A stretch of 64,000 nucleotides of DNA from Bugula neritina (Eukaryota > Bryozoa > Gymnolaemata > Cheilostomatida > Bugulidae). The position numbers and the translations under genes were made by a program. This document shows positions 13,801 to 26,376 of this stretch, one piece after another. The stretch spans positions 6,997,241 through 7,061,240 of the forward strand of contig OZ037768.1 of the NCBI GenBank assembly GCA_964035545.1. Direction: 5' to 3'. A model generated the notes under the pieces. That model saw nothing but the letters and a program-made list of their open reading frames with translations, ran no database searches and had not been told where the DNA came from. Every line of letters starts with the position of its first letter. Position 1 is the stretch's first letter.

Positions 13801-13984
13801 ACCACGGCTGCTCCCTTATCCTTAGTTACTTGTATGTTTATTTTTCAATATATGCAACAGATGGTAGAAGAGTTTCTCGATGAGGCCCATTGCATCAGCA
13901 AGAAAATGGAGTCGGCACACTTTGAGATCTTCAGAATGTCTTACAGTAACATTCTGCAAACTTCTAAGCAACTTATAGTTAGAG
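10845..13984 (+). CDS. Sec14-like lipid-binding domain of the SESTD1-like gene (exons 1-6)
   Basis: The peptide begins near EIFDILKKQWAYMTGGRDSH, matching the LKKKLAFLSGGKDRR type of start in SESTD1 and the corresponding stretch in Trio. It continues with a strand ending QGFTLLINN, then SHVIIIHQPP, and closes with the motif GGNIDYNHEEWLQ, which matches the GGSLTYDHxxWL closing motif of SESTD1. Exon 6 starts the first long helix (MVEEFLDEAHCISKKME). Exon 1 has two possible donors in the same phase, after 10872 (GTAAAC) and after 10938 (GTGAGA); both join exon 2 as an alanine codon, so the N terminus is either 10 or 32 residues before the domain. Confidence 0.78.
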
Positions 13985-16900
13985 GTACGTAGCATATAGT
14001 ATACTGTGAATGTATGGTTATGTCTATAACTTTGATACTGCTAGTTCTTTGATTTCAAGCTACGTGATGTATTTATGTGGTTGTAATTTTTTGTTGGCAT
14101 GAATCATATTCAATATTTTATTTGTTTCTCACTTGTTAATTAGTTACACTATGTAAATGAAGTAAATCGGTTGTTTTAGATAGATTGCAGTCTAAAGTTT
14201 CTAAGATCTTCTGAGTCTGCTGTTTTAAAATAAAGTTTTTGCAGCTAGAATGCTGACACCCAGCGCAATTACTAAATAAGACAATACTCATTGGCATTTC
14301 TAATTTTCAATAATAAGTGAGTTTTATTATGGACAGGCAAAGACTTGCTGAGTCAGCTTTTAGCCATTTCTGTTGACGAGGAAAGTGGGTTTATAATTCA
14401 AGATCGAGTGTTCAATCGCCAGGAGCACGTGCAACTAGCCATTTCTGTTTTGGATGAGCAGCTGAGATTGCATCAAAAATATACTGAGAACTTGGCTAAA
14501 GATTTAGCTGTCAAAACTGAAGCTGGATCACTCCAGAGGAGGATGAAAAAAGTAGTACACTAAATGTGCAGTCTAGTTATTGATGAACACAGACCACAGT
14601 AATATTTTTATTATTTTGTCAGATAGATCAGTTGTTGTTACTAGTGTAGAATGTTTGATAGTTTTCTCTGAAATTTAAACCTTGTCTTACATAATTTATA
14701 GACAATGAATACTCTGCATAGGTTGTTGATTGGGTGCTAACTTGTGGGAAACAACTTCTCACTGATTCAGTTTTTGGAGACAGTGTAGAAAAAGCTGAAT
14801 CTTTTCAAAATAAACACAACAAGAAAGAGCAGCAGTGTTTAGTAAGTACTAGTCTTTGGTAATGATGACTTTTATTAAAGAACTTAAGTTTGCTACTATT
14901 TTAAATAAAAAATGTTAGAATTATTCATTTAATTCAGAGTAAAAAAAGACTCGCTAGTTATGATTTTATTTAAATCCATGTTGAGAACTCTAAGAGATAT
15001 CATAATTATTGATGTGCATATTTGATTTGGTTATTGAGGAGGTATATGCAGAGTTTGCCAGACTAAGATATGAGTGTGAAAAGATGATGGACTCTGGTTG
15101 CGCAGCTGCTGCTGATATTTCCTCTCAACGTGACTATATGAACACAGTTTGCCGAAATTTCGCATCTCAAATGGAACAAAGAAAGGCTTTAATTGTGTGC
15201 TCCGTGAAATTTCACCGTCTGTTTTCTGAGGTAACTACTCTTATGAGTAGCTCTTTCTGTTTCATTGAGCTGAAACCTAAGATCTGTGAGTTATCTCTAA
15301 CTTTGGTGTATCTTGTATCAGTTGCAGTCAAACATGGCGAACATAGAGAAACTGTGTAAGCTACAGATTTCACCTTCTACTTGCCAGTCTATGAAACTGC
15401 AGTTGAACAGGTTAAAATCTAGGTGTACCTTTATTGGTGAGTTTGTCTACATTACCTTAAACATTGAGTACATTAGGGCACTTTTTATCTCAATTTTTGC
15501 ATTTAAAATAAATTTTGATACCCAAGTAAGTTGGTGTTGTTCTAGTTGAAAAATGTATTCTATATTCAGTGTTAAGTAGCTGTTTGGTTTCCTGGGAATA
15601 TTATTGCTACTTTCCATCTGTAGATTCACAATATAAAGAGCTGGTAGTGAGTTGTGAATCCCTTGTCAACCATCTCTTTCTTGAAGCTAGAAGGTCTTCT
15701 AAATCTCTCAACTATCAAACTGACATTGATAAAATTCAGGCTAAGGTAATCTGCTTGTTTTTAGATATGGTTGGTGTGATTAGTAGCTGTTGTAAAAGTG
15801 GATGTTACTGTTTTACTGTTGCTGTATATTTTACTGTTGCTGTATGTTTTAGACTCGTCTTCTTCAGTCGCAGAAGGCAAGATGCGATGAGCTCAGTGAG
15901 ATCAGAAAACTCCGGCTACAGCAGAACCTGCAGTTAGCTACTTGTGAAGGTGATATTGAACAGGTAATGATTGTGTCTTGTTAATTATTCAGATTCATAG
16001 ATACTCAAAATAAAATATTATCCAGTTTTGCTTATAATCATATTTGTCACACTTAAAAGTCTGAGATTCTGATGTTTTGTAAATTTACTTGACTCACAAT
16101 TGTTTTTGAAGTATTTGTGAAAACCCCCAGTGCTACTTGTTTCTACTGTGGAGCAGAGTTGACCAAATGCCTTTCCTTACATCATCAACGGTCTTGTTGG
16201 GATTTGACCCCATGACTTTGTGCCTACTAAGCCAACACTCTAACCACTTGGCCATGGCTGCTCCATTAAAAATATTTACTAAAAATGATCAATAATATAG
16301 TATTATGTTTTTATGAAAGGCCATATCTTGGTTAAGCAACCTGCTTCACCTAGCTACGAAGGAAGATGTCTTCACTCACAATCTTGCAGAAGTTGTCAAA
16401 CTCATGGCTAGTTACACCAAGATGGAGACCACAGCTAACGTAAGGGGGAAATTCGGTTTTGTTTTACTAATTTTGCCTAGTTGTTTAGCAATAAAGTATT
16501 TTTACGACAGTTTTAAAATGTCACTTCCATGTTTTCTCAGTATCATGGAAGCTAAAACTCTTTCTAGTTGCCATGGAAGGTAAAACCCTTATTTAAAATA
16601 TTTAATAGTTAAGTAAGTGAAACATTGTTGGCTTAGTGTTTCTCATTTAGCTGTTGTACAAGTATTTTACTTTTTGATATTTTCAGGAAACATTTAAATA
16701 TGGGAAGCAGCTGCTGGAAACCGCTAAATCGTTACGTAATTCTCTTAAGTATGATACTCAGGAGGTGTGTCAAAATACTGCCCTGTTACAATCTGCTTGG
16801 AGTCGCCTTTCCTTCTCTTTACAAAATAAGATGAAAGACTTGGAAAAAGTAAAGAAGTTTCATGAAGGGGCTGATGAGGTAAACTAAAGTGCTATTTTAT

Positions 16901-18663
16901 TCACTTTGTTGTTTATTTAATTTATTATCGCTTTTCCTTCACTCTGAACTTATATTGCAATATATTAAAATATAACTTAGTTGATAAAATCAATTGTTCC
17001 AAGATGTTTTTAACCGTTCTATTATTTTTTTTGCAGCAGTTTAGAATTGCTCAATATTAAAGAAATTTATCAGAATATAATCTATTTCTGATTTGAAAGA
17101 ATGAATATTTTCTGGATTTATTTATTTTCTGGTTATTTTGTATAAATATTGAAATCTGAAGACATTTCCTTCCAGTTTTGTTGTTTGATTTCATCACCTT
17201 TTTGCCACCATGACTAAATACAAGTTATTCCACTTTTTTATGGGCTATATTTTTGCACTTGTAGCTGTTAGAAGTAGCGGAGTCTCTACTTATAAGCTTC
17301 AACAAAAGATGGGACTCTAGTATAACCCCTCCACACTATGGTGCTCTAGTACAAAATTTCTTCAGGCAACACAATATTTCAGAGAAAAGGTTTGTTGCTG
17401 ACTATCGAAGCATTATGGAGATTGGAGACCAGCTGATCAAGGATAACTGCAGCAGGTTTGCTCTCATCATTGGCATAATATTGGCTCAAATATGTTTTCT
17501 TATTTTACATGTTAAGACAGGGAAATACAATGATTTTTTGTATTAACAATGCATTTCTTAAAACTATTCATTTTGAAGCTACAATGTATCTACACTATTC
17601 AGTTCTGAACAACTTGTGAAGATTTGGTTTAATTATAGAATTGCTGATCGAAAAGTTTTTTTTCTTAGTTAGAGTCGGTATTTACCGTTTTTATATGCCA
17701 AAAATGTATTTATATATTTTTTTTCAAAAATATTTCTGTAGCTCTGAATTTTTAATTAAAGTTTTTGACCTGAAAATTAGCTGATAAACTTAGCATGCAG
17801 ATCTCATTGTTTACAATTATTATTATTTACAAAGAAATGCTAAGTGTAAGGAGGATGCCATAAATCTAAGACCAGAGGCTAAAGTAGAGATCAAGATGTT
17901 TTCTCTTTACACTAAGATAAAGGAATTGCTTCCTCATGTCGATATTCCCTCCTTTACCCCGAGATATAATCAGAGCTCCAGCGCATCGCCTTCTAAAAGT
18001 CAAAGGTAAGGTTTACCAGCATTTGGAGTCTAGTTCAGGCTGTGCATTACACCATATAAAAACGCTGTTCATACTTCTGAACATGCAGTGCTCTCATTTT
18101 TTAGATAAAAAACTCCTGCCGGTTTATAGTTACCATTCCTGAGAAACCCACATGGGAAGAATTTTTAAGCAGGCTAAGGAGTTGTTTTCTATTGTGACAA
18201 AAGAGAATTTATGTCAGAATGCCCTTCCTAACATCACCAATGGTCGTTAATGGGATTCGAACCACTGACCCTGTGTTTACTAGGCTAGTGCTTTAACTGC
18301 TAGACCACTGCTGCTCTCATTTCTTAGATAAAGCGTACAAAACTAAAAGAATGGTAACACCAAACTTTATTTTAGTTTAGTGTGGAATTCAATGCATACC
18401 TCACATTTTGTGAGTAATGAGACATTTGTCTCACTATCTAAATTAGAAGACATCATACTGTTTAGCATCTTGCAGCTCGTTGTTTCGTTATGCAGATCCA
18501 AGACAGCGAAAATTCGCTTCTCCGAAACAACATCTGAATACAGATTCACTCAAATAGAAAGAAAATCCAGTAACACTGCAACTGATGAACAGCTTCAACA
18601 GGCACGTAGCTGGTGTGTGTATAATGGTGTGGTTATATTATTAGTGCTAATATTGAACTTCAG
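10845..18663 (+). CDS. SESTD1: SESTD1-like protein: Sec14 domain plus spectrin repeats
   Basis: Seventeen exons, about 790 codons (human SESTD1 is about 700). Exons: 10845-10872 (or -10938), 11478-11534, 12268-12382, 12789-12993, 13271-13384, 13861-13984, 14337-14551, 14722-14841, 15039-15230, 15322-15436, 15624-15745, 15853-15963, 16320-16439, 16687-16878, 17265-17455, 17835-18005, 18496-about 18663. The ATG at 10845 is preceded by an in-frame TAG at 10839. A Sec14/CRAL-TRIO-like domain (residues about 10-215) is followed by spectrin-type helices. SESTD1 binds phosphoinositides and TRPC channels and modulates Rac/Rho signalling in vertebrates; that role is inferred here. Trio and kalirin share Sec14 plus spectrin but continue into DH-PH modules, which are absent. 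The 3' end is uncertain: stop at 18665-18667, or a further exon to 18966. The CCDC141-titin-like gene follows on the same strand. Confidence 0.8.
12361..12450 (+). repeat. 32-bp tandem repeat containing three copies of a 5' splice site
   Basis: The sequence CTAGGTGTAGTATAATATCTTC recurs with a 32-bp period. It puts donor-like CCTAG/GTGTAG at 12382, TCTAG/GTGTAG at 12414 and CCTAG/GTATAG at 12446. Only the first keeps the reading frame into the next exon, because 32 is not a multiple of three. Confidence 0.7.
12668..12765 (+). repeat. Tandem repeat, about 35-bp unit, 2.5 copies
   Basis: Units of the form TTCACCTATAACTATAATAC with a tail like ACTAGAATACTATAA, followed by a truncated third copy. 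It lies in the intron upstream of the Sec14 exon at 12789. Confidence 0.6.
13601..13818 (-). mobile_element. tRNA-derived SINE, copy 2
   Basis: Same family as 7415-7628, in the same orientation, inside an intron of the SESTD1-like gene. The B box GGTTCGAACCC is intact. It is flanked by an imperfect direct repeat, CCTTAGTTGTTTGTAT (about 13585-13600) and CCTTAGTTACTTGTAT (about 13820-13835), consistent with a target-site duplication. Confidence 0.8.
14337..18005 (+). CDS. Spectrin-repeat region of the SESTD1-like gene (exons 7-16)
   Basis: Helical heptad-rich sequence. Helix-A exons carry the hallmark tryptophan: VVDWVLTCGKQLL (14722-14841, 120 bp) and AISWLSNLLHLATK (16320-16439, 120 bp). 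Each is followed by a 192-bp exon (15039-15230 and 16687-16878), so one repeat is 312 bp or 104 residues. Exons 15322-15963 form another repeat spread over three exons. Exon 17835-18005 ends in a Ser-rich non-helical tail (NQSSSASPSKSQ). About three to four repeats are present, as in SESTD1. Acceptors and donors are canonical throughout, except GTAGTA at 14552, which is weaker. Confidence 0.75.
16111..16264 (-). mobile_element. tRNA-derived SINE, copy 3, truncated and diverged
   Basis: The tRNA-like head (GGAGCAGCCATGGCCAAGTG on the minus strand) and the conserved body stretch are recognisable, but the distal body seen in the other copies is missing and the B box has decayed to GGTCAAATCCC. 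I found no convincing target-site duplication. Confidence 0.65.
18110..18313 (-). mobile_element. tRNA-derived SINE, copy 4
   Basis: Full-length copy in the last intron of the SESTD1-like gene. It is flanked by a 19-bp target-site duplication with one mismatch: CTCTCATTTTTTAGATAAA (18091-18109) and CTCTCATTTCTTAGATAAA (18314-18332). The B box reads GGTTCGAATCC. Confidence 0.82.
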
Positions 18664-18966
18664 GTAAAATATAAGTTTTTACTATGCACCTCGTTTATGT
18701 TAGCCAATGCCAACAAGGCTTATTACACCTGTTGAATAATGTTACATCTGTTACTGAATTATCAGCAGGATGAATCACCCATAACAACTAGCTGGTGTTT
18801 AGCTCTAAGAGTTCCAAATAGTACTGAAATAACATTCTTCTTCCACATTCTGCTGGTTTCCATTGTTACATTTTGGTTTTTCCAATTATTTGTTTCTCTC
18901 TCCTTCGCTTTAAAATCTTCCAAGAGGCCACCAAATATGAAAGTGATGGCAAAAATATTAGTGTAA
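18496..18966 (+). CDS. 3' end of the SESTD1-like gene, structure unresolved
   Basis: The exon starts at 18496 (phase 2; RSKTAKIRFSETTSEYR...). Simple reading ends at TAA 18665-18667 after the hydrophobic tail NGVVILLVLILNFR. A donor (GTAAAA at 18664) could instead join a phase-2 acceptor (...ACTAG before 18786) to an open frame to 18966 that encodes the hydrophobic HILLVSIVTFWFFQLFVSLS followed by SSKRPPNMKV. Either end gives a short C-terminal hydrophobic segment, which I do not expect for SESTD1. The second acceptor is poor in pyrimidines. cDNA is required to decide. Confidence 0.4.
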
Positions 18967-19859
18967 ATATTTTATTAATTTATATATTTCATCAGCTCTA
19001 ACATAGCACAAGCAACAACACAAAACCTCTAGTTAGCCCTTCTAGTTTACCAAGATCCTGTATAAGATTAAGTTTATATGATCATTTTAACTGCAATTAC
19101 AATGGAAGTTTGCTAAGATATGTGTATTTGTGAAGTATGTACTAGTTTTAAGTTCCCATTAAGCTGTAGCAACTTTCTGTTTGGCATGAAGCATCATACT
19201 GAACATATGTATATATAAACATAGCATAAATCTAGCTGATCACACTCATCACATTATGCACTGGAGTGGAAGTGAAGCAGTTAAAATTGAAAAATTTATG
19301 GAAAAGTCTTGATTTTTATTTGATTCATTGGAAGTGCATAGGCTGAATGGATATTCACATGAAATTAAGTGGAGCAATCCAATTAAATGGCTCATATTTA
19401 TATATTTCTGTAAGCAGGTCTACATTTGCTCCTCTGACTGAATGTTTAAACAGGTTATCTCTTGGAATCTTCACTAATTAGTGAATAACTGCCAATTGAA
19501 TATGTTCAGTACTCTTTATAATGCAGCAGCCTGTTATCCAGCAGGCATTAGACTGAGGATTAGATATTGCATAGCGGGAGAGGCACACCAAACCCCTAAT
19601 TTATTAGCCTCTAATTTTGCCCTCGCTAAAGGCTCATTATGAATGTAGTTCAACAATTAAGGTAGAGCATGGGCAGAATATACATTTTCTATATTCTAGC
19701 ATTTGCTGTATAACATAATTACAATTCAATGCTCTGCATGTTACTATGTTAATTCATGACAGCAGCAGTTGGTTATAGTATCTCAACGAAATCAGTGGGC
19801 TAATGCGTTTTCGATTCCTCTACTTCGGCCATTACTAGTTATTGGTAAATAAAGTAAAC
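18967..19859 (+). promoter_or_regulatory. Short intergenic region upstream of the CCDC141-titin-like gene
   Basis: About 0.9 kb between the last possible exon of the SESTD1-like gene and the ATG at 19860. It must hold the 3' end of one gene and the 5' UTR or promoter of the next, unless an upstream untranslated exon exists. A TATATAAA stretch near 19209-19217 is TATA-like, but I do not claim it as functional. Confidence 0.3.
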
Positions 19860-21031
19860 ATGGAGGAAAATAAGCCACCAGACAGACAACTGGTCTGTCA
19901 ACAAGGTCTCAACCCTGTAGCGGGACAGGCTACTGGTGTAGCTACAGTAGCTATTCAATCTGGGCAAAGTAGGATTGTTATTGCAGTGTTACGTGTAAGT
20001 TGTCAATTAATGTTTGTGGAATACTTTTATTCTATATTTGCTATTTCCATTCCAAATTTTTGCAATTTTTTACTTTCTATTTTGACTCTATAACAATTGA
20101 ATGTTTTATGGTACTATTATATCACACTAGCTTACTCTTCACCATTTACCAATTAGGTGCATGAGTTAAGGAGCCTGCTTAACTATATCTTCTAGCAAAT
20201 CATGGTCTATATTTATAATATTATATTCACCACTGAAGCATTTTATCCAAAATTAAGCATTAATTCAAAATTAAGAATCTGAGTAACATTAAAATTGCTG
20301 GCTTTAGATTACAATTTCGTTTTCAATAGAATATGTGACTGTGTACATTTCTAAACAGGCCATTAGTAAACTCAATCATTCATTACCAGAGTTTATTTGC
20401 AGGCTGGTGATTGGGTTCAAGCACAAATAGACTCCATGGATCCACACATACTCACTATTGGGCTTACTCTGGAGGATGCCAAGAGGCTACGCAAGGAGCA
20501 CATGGAGTTGATGGATAAACTGCAGGTACATTTAATTTTCATCTCAAAGTAACCCTCTGTTCTTTTAACCTGTATGAGTTAGTTTTTTTATTGATTTGTA
20601 TATTATTTGTCTTGGAATATAATTTCGTTTCCAAATTCTTTGACAGCACCCACATCTTTCTCACTTTACTTTAACTACACTTCCATTGAGCTGTTATGTA
20701 ACTGTATTTAACACACCATCTGACAGTGTGAGCCAACTTATCCACAAAATCCCTACATAGTCAGCAGTTTTTGTTGACAGCACTTTAAAAAAATTTATTA
20801 CTATCTCTGGTGTACAAGGTTTTAAAAACCATAGCTCCGTGTACAACCACCTCAAAACTATACATCATATAACTACTTGCTGTATGTAAAGGAGACAACT
20901 CTTGTTCTGTCTGACAGCGCTGTAAAGCAATAGGATTCCACATGTTGGCAGCTGCTTGTGTAAAGTCTTTAAAAAATAGTTTGTAAAAAAACAATCTAAG
21001 ATTAAATAATTGTGACAAGCAATTAAATGCC

Positions 21032-21106
<75 letters not shown>

Positions 21107-24100
21107 ATGTATATATATAATGGCAGTTAATCATAATAGACAGTCATTGATCTCCCACCTGCAATATTATATTTAAAAATATCAAGAACTTTGCCCTCTG
21201 TAAATATACTAATAGAGGTGGCTTTAGTTACTTTCACTGTTGAGTCAGAATACAGACTGTAGCAGTCAGTCTATTAATATAATATGCAAAGGTCAAACAC
21301 AAAATCCTGCCATTGAGAAATATGTTACATTTGCTTCTTGAGATTAAGGAATATGAATTGTAACATTTCTGTTGAATAAGTTCTGTCTTTTACACTATAA
21401 ATTTTTATGCAATAAGTACTTCCTCGGTGGGCACATAACAATTTTTTATGATAATCAATTGTAAGCATAAATTGATTAAAATTTACAATAAGAGATGCAC
21501 ATGTGCAAATGTTTTTTTAATGCAGTTTTAGCTAGTTTGCTGTGTAACATTGCTAGTTTTTGTTGTTGTCTTCAATTTCTGTTGTTGGCTAAAATTTATA
21601 CAGAAAATTGAAGAACTTAGGCTATTGAAACTCTCCCACTATTGTATGTAAATGTCAACCATTTTCTTATTGTTTCAATCATTGTCAGCCACCGATATGC
21701 AACTCTTGTGCTGATATGTGCAAAATGAGGTGGTTTTTAGCTTTTTAAGTGTTACATTAGATAATAGGCTGTTTTGCCAGCTCTTTCACCATTATTAAAT
21801 GGCAGAGTGTCACATCACTGTGTAGTGTTGGGGGTATTCAGGCTGCATTATAGTGACATCAGAGTATCGCTGCTAAAATCATATCACTATATTACATACA
21901 ATTTTAACTTAAATAAAATTATTTCACATATCGATAATACACACTACATTCAAGTAACCTATAAGCTAAATATGCTCTCATAAGCTAAATATTATGCTCG
22001 TGGAATTATTTCATAATATGAATTATAAGTATACTTGAGCTATTACAAACATGCATGCAGAATTTTCTTGTTGCATTCCTGTTAGATTAATCTTAATTGC
22101 ATATTTGATGCCTGTGTTCCATAGATATGCCACAGGCCTGTAACTGCACTAAAGTCATACTATAGAGTGGGTTTCTGAAGTGTAGAGTCTAGGTTTAGCT
22201 GACTGCTGACTTGGTTGTTTGTTCAATTAGTTGAGTGGTTGAAATGGTTTTTCATTAATTAAGCTGCTTACTATTGCATCAGAGGGTTGAATAACTTTTA
22301 CTGATTCATGTTTAGTGAAAATAGGAGCACCAGTTGTGTAATAAATAACAGCCTCGCAATTATTTTATACTCCCATTGTAAACTGTTACTCATGTTGCCT
22401 GCAACTGTGGAATTATAACTTGTAAGAAGTTCATTCAAAAAATAGAACAGCAACTTTTAGGATTAATGATCAGTTGAAAAGTCTTGTGATATTTAAAAGC
22501 TGTATTTTTGGTTTAAAAATCGTGGTTTCTATGGTTGGGCAGCAAGTTTATAATTCAAGTGCACAGAAAACAGAAATAGATCACATATCTCAATAAAAAT
22601 TTAAATCTTTGTTATATAACTAATAATTTAGTGCTTGACTAAAAAAAACATTTACTTATTAGTAGTACTTGGGCATTCTACTAGTCCCAAGTGATTTGGT
22701 GATATCAACTGTAAAGCTATGTTTATAGAATTCTAATGTTTTGCTTTTAAGAATAATTTGCCAATAATATTTTGATAACTCCATTTGAATGCTTTAAAGC
22801 ACAAGTTATGGAGAAAGTACCCCCATTAGTAAAAATGTAGTTTGTTATAGTTCAGTGATAGCTTGTTTGTAAAACCCTTAATTATATTGTGATATTACTA
22901 TATATATTACTATATTATTACTATATTACTATATTATAATGCAATTATAATATATATATTAATTATATGATATATAATTATATAATATATAATTATATAA
23001 TATAATATATAATTATAATATATATTATTACTATATATTACTATATTACTATATATATATTATATCGTGATATTTCTAAGGAGCATATACAGTAATTTCT
23101 TGAGAAAATTAAAATTGTGTCGTATACTTTTTAAGCATATTGGGTGTTGTATTGAATACCATTCTATTTTTAGCCCAGTGGCCATACAACAACTCTATGG
23201 GTTTTTGTTTGCTTATACACAAACTGAAAGCACCATGAATGATTATCAATAAGAGTAGTCCACTATTAAGCACAAATTCATGTGTTTATTTTTATAAGGT
23301 TTGAATAATTGTCTAATCTATGGTAAATGCAGATAATTTTGCATAAAATGTTCTAAGAACCTTAAAGATTAAGTAGTTTACTGGACACTTTGCTTGTTAT
23401 TAATAGGCACATCTTATAAAAAATATTTTCTGCAAATGTTATTAAGGGTTATCTTCTTTTTCTCATGTACAGTGCCATAAGGTGATAGCAAAATTAAAGT
23501 TCAAAATATAGAGCTAACAAGTTTGTGGAACTATATCCCATAAAACAGCTAAATTACTCTTGGAAAAGTTGAACTTAGAAATTTCCATTCCATCAGCTAT
23601 GTGTCCTATCAGGTTAAAATAATTATTTACTTGACTCTAATTAGAATTTATTGGAAGTTGTCTATTCAATAGGTGATGTGAAGTTTTATAACTGCAAATA
23701 AAGTTTAGACTGCTTGTTAATAGGAGTTGCCTACCTCTACACTTTTATACACGAGTCAGAAATGAAACTCATTTGTAGAAAAATTAATGATCAATCTCAA
23801 GTTTTAAGTGCTAACTTGCATGAATATAATTAACACATATTATTTTTCACTGTTCTAAGTTACCACAGTATTTTAAAACTGGCAACAATATTATGGAATT
23901 AGACATTGGATAATTTTCTAGAAGGTTTCCAAGTATACAACTACTTGTATATTAATGGGATATGCAGCAGCAGTCTATATTTTTGTATAAGGAAACATTT
24001 TTACAATGAGAAAAGTTATTTCCATTTATAGGAATGCATTGAAATGAAATAAATTTAGTTTTGAGAGTTGTGTGAAATCTAGATTAACTTTCTCCCCACT

Positions 24101-26376
24101 TTTAGTTGTAAATACAAATTTAATTGGTCAAAATTTATTTTGAAACTGAACTGTTGCAAAACTATTCAAAATTGACATATGTGTTTTTCTATGTCATTTG
24201 TATTATTTTGATTGAATATTATATAATGTAGTCTGCATCTAACTGCAGCTATTAAAAGATGTACAGCTTTCATAAAATGTTGTTTTTCTAAAAGTTAGTA
24301 AGAGTTGCCTTCTTTTTCAAGGATAATTCAGCGATATTGTAATAATATATTATTATTGTATCAAGGTATCAAAATTCACTTTTTTATTTTTATATAACTG
24401 CAATTTCAACAGAAGCAATCATAAAACCAGGTTATCTATACTCTCAATTTCACAATACCTTTTAATAGTATAGAGTTTTTTAAAAGGTTCTTATCTGCAT
24501 TATTTTTTATATAATGATATAGTTACACAATGCCAATTTCCTGTACGAGTGATTTTGTGTTTGCATATAGTAAAATAGTTGTTGGTGGCTGCTTGTATTC
24601 TTTTCTTAAAAAGAAGACAAATCTCATTTTGAGCCATACAGTATATTGTAAATTTCTAATTTAGTTTGATTGATGAAACCAGCTGTTGTTTATTGGTTGT
24701 GTGCTAAAAATGCATTGTTTGGGTTATACAATAAAAACTTGTAGTTTGAAGTTGTATGCCCATAAAAATATGACTAATTGAAGATTTAAACTGTAAATGT
24801 TGAAGTGTTATTGAGAGAATGTTTTGCTTACTAGTAAGTAGCAGCTCATAAGTGAAACAATGTTACTGATTAATACATTAGAAGAAATGAGAAAATATAA
24901 GCATTTGATTAACATGAATGAAAAGTCATAAATGAACGAAGTGTCAGTTCTTGGTGATGGAAAATGTAAATGGCAACTTTCTTAAGCCTGAGTTGTCACG
25001 GAATTGCTTCCAACTATGTAGGTTGTGTAGCTGTAAACTCTTGAACTGGCGGTTTAGATAATGTCTAAGTAATTATATAAATGATTGAACATCTCCTAGC
25101 GTATACTGGCATTGTATAAAATAATTAACTGGTGTGAGCTATAGTCTTAGTATCATGCTCCTAATTAACAAACATTAAGTAGTTTTGCATTCAGAGACAG
25201 GAATTCCTTTACCTGCTACACTATTGCAAGCAGGCATCATCTTAATTAGTATACTTTGGTCAAAGCACCATTAACCACCTATTAATACTATTACTCTATA
25301 TTATCGCACTCTGCCAGCTTTCAGTGTGTATGTAGCTGGCCGTGGGTGATTATAACTAAACTCTTCTAGCTCCTGCTGCTTGCCGGCTATCTACCAGGTA
25401 TTTGTAGGTAAAGTATTTTCTCTTTTCTAGATAGCTGTAGTTTCAAATATTAAAGAGTAGTAAGTTTTATATTGCTTAAGTTTCATAGTGTTGAAGTTTG
25501 AGTATGTTTATACAGGTGCGTGCATGTTGTAAAGGGAAGGGGTATTGAAGTAGTAAACTTTTGATAAACTTACTGTAAGAAATGTTATGCTCTTTAACAA
25601 AAAATATTGAATACCAGTTAAAGCTAGTCATTTACTTACATAATATTTTATTCTATTCCAGTTGAACTACTAGTTTAGCAGAATCTTATGTCATTGACAG
25701 GTTTATAACAAGTTTTGTTATTCATATTTTAAGTAAAATAGTACTATTTAAAAAAAATATTGACAATTTTGGTTTTATCTCATTTTACATTATTATTATA
25801 GTGATGCTGTAAAATAATATAATGACAAAATTTTTCTAGTAAACCACGGGTGCTGTTACTATTATATGAATGTAATATTAAAAAGCATTGTTAATAACAT
25901 CTCCCTTAAACCAAATTCTGCCTGCATCTAAACATATTTATTTGATTTTCAATCTTGGCTCACAGTCAACACATTTTGTTTCTCACAAGTTTTTATCTGC
26001 TAAATACAACTTTCCTTCTGCAGTTGAAGCAGCAGTAATATTTTAAAGTAATAATTTAACAACACTTAAAAATAATAGTTTTTTTTAGTAAACTGTTGCT
26101 GTTATGTGAATATTATAATATGTAATGTAACATATAATATAGATATATAGTAATATTTATGCTGATTACAATTTTCTTAAACAGTTGAAGCAGCAGAGTG
26201 TGTTGGAGTTGCTGTCCCATGCTGACGCTGACGCTGTCAAGCAGTCACAGCAAAGACAAGTGCACTGTTCTATGTCAGAGACTGTAGCAGAAGCCTGGAA
26301 AGACTTGGGCTATGAGATGGATCTAAGACAAGAACTACTCGACCAAAATGTTACCTTTCTTGATGGTGCCAAACAG
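19860..26376 (+). CDS. CCDC141-type N terminus and first spectrin-like repeat
   Basis: Exons 19860-19994 (45 codons, donor GTAAGT), 20403-20525 (41 codons) and 26185-26376 (64 codons), all phase 0. The first exon encodes a polar leader ending in VATVAIQSGQSRIVIAVLR and the second starts AGDWVQAQIDSMDPHILTIG. As I recall it, human CCDC141 begins in the same way: a strand-like stretch of the form VVxVxxxDSKIVIxVL, then a W-containing helix. The third exon (LELLSHADADAVKQ, ETVAEAWKDLGYEMDLRQEL) corresponds to its next helices. This segment is the main basis for calling the N-terminal half CCDC141-like. Confidence 0.75.

Larger units (their letters stand above)
20526..26184 (+). other. 5.7-kb second intron of the giant gene
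   Basis: Longest intron of the window, close to the start codon, a position where enhancers are common. It contains an AT microsatellite inside a palindrome (21012-21140), a second AT-rich block (22880-23075) and a possible MITE fragment near 21597-21645. I recognise no coding exon or RNA gene in the remainder. Confidence 0.5.

Noticed and set aside
10845-18005. Trio/kalirin orthologue
   Set aside because: Sec14 plus spectrin fits, but no DH, PH or SH3 domain follows, the protein is about 790 residues, and the neighbouring genes point to SESTD1.
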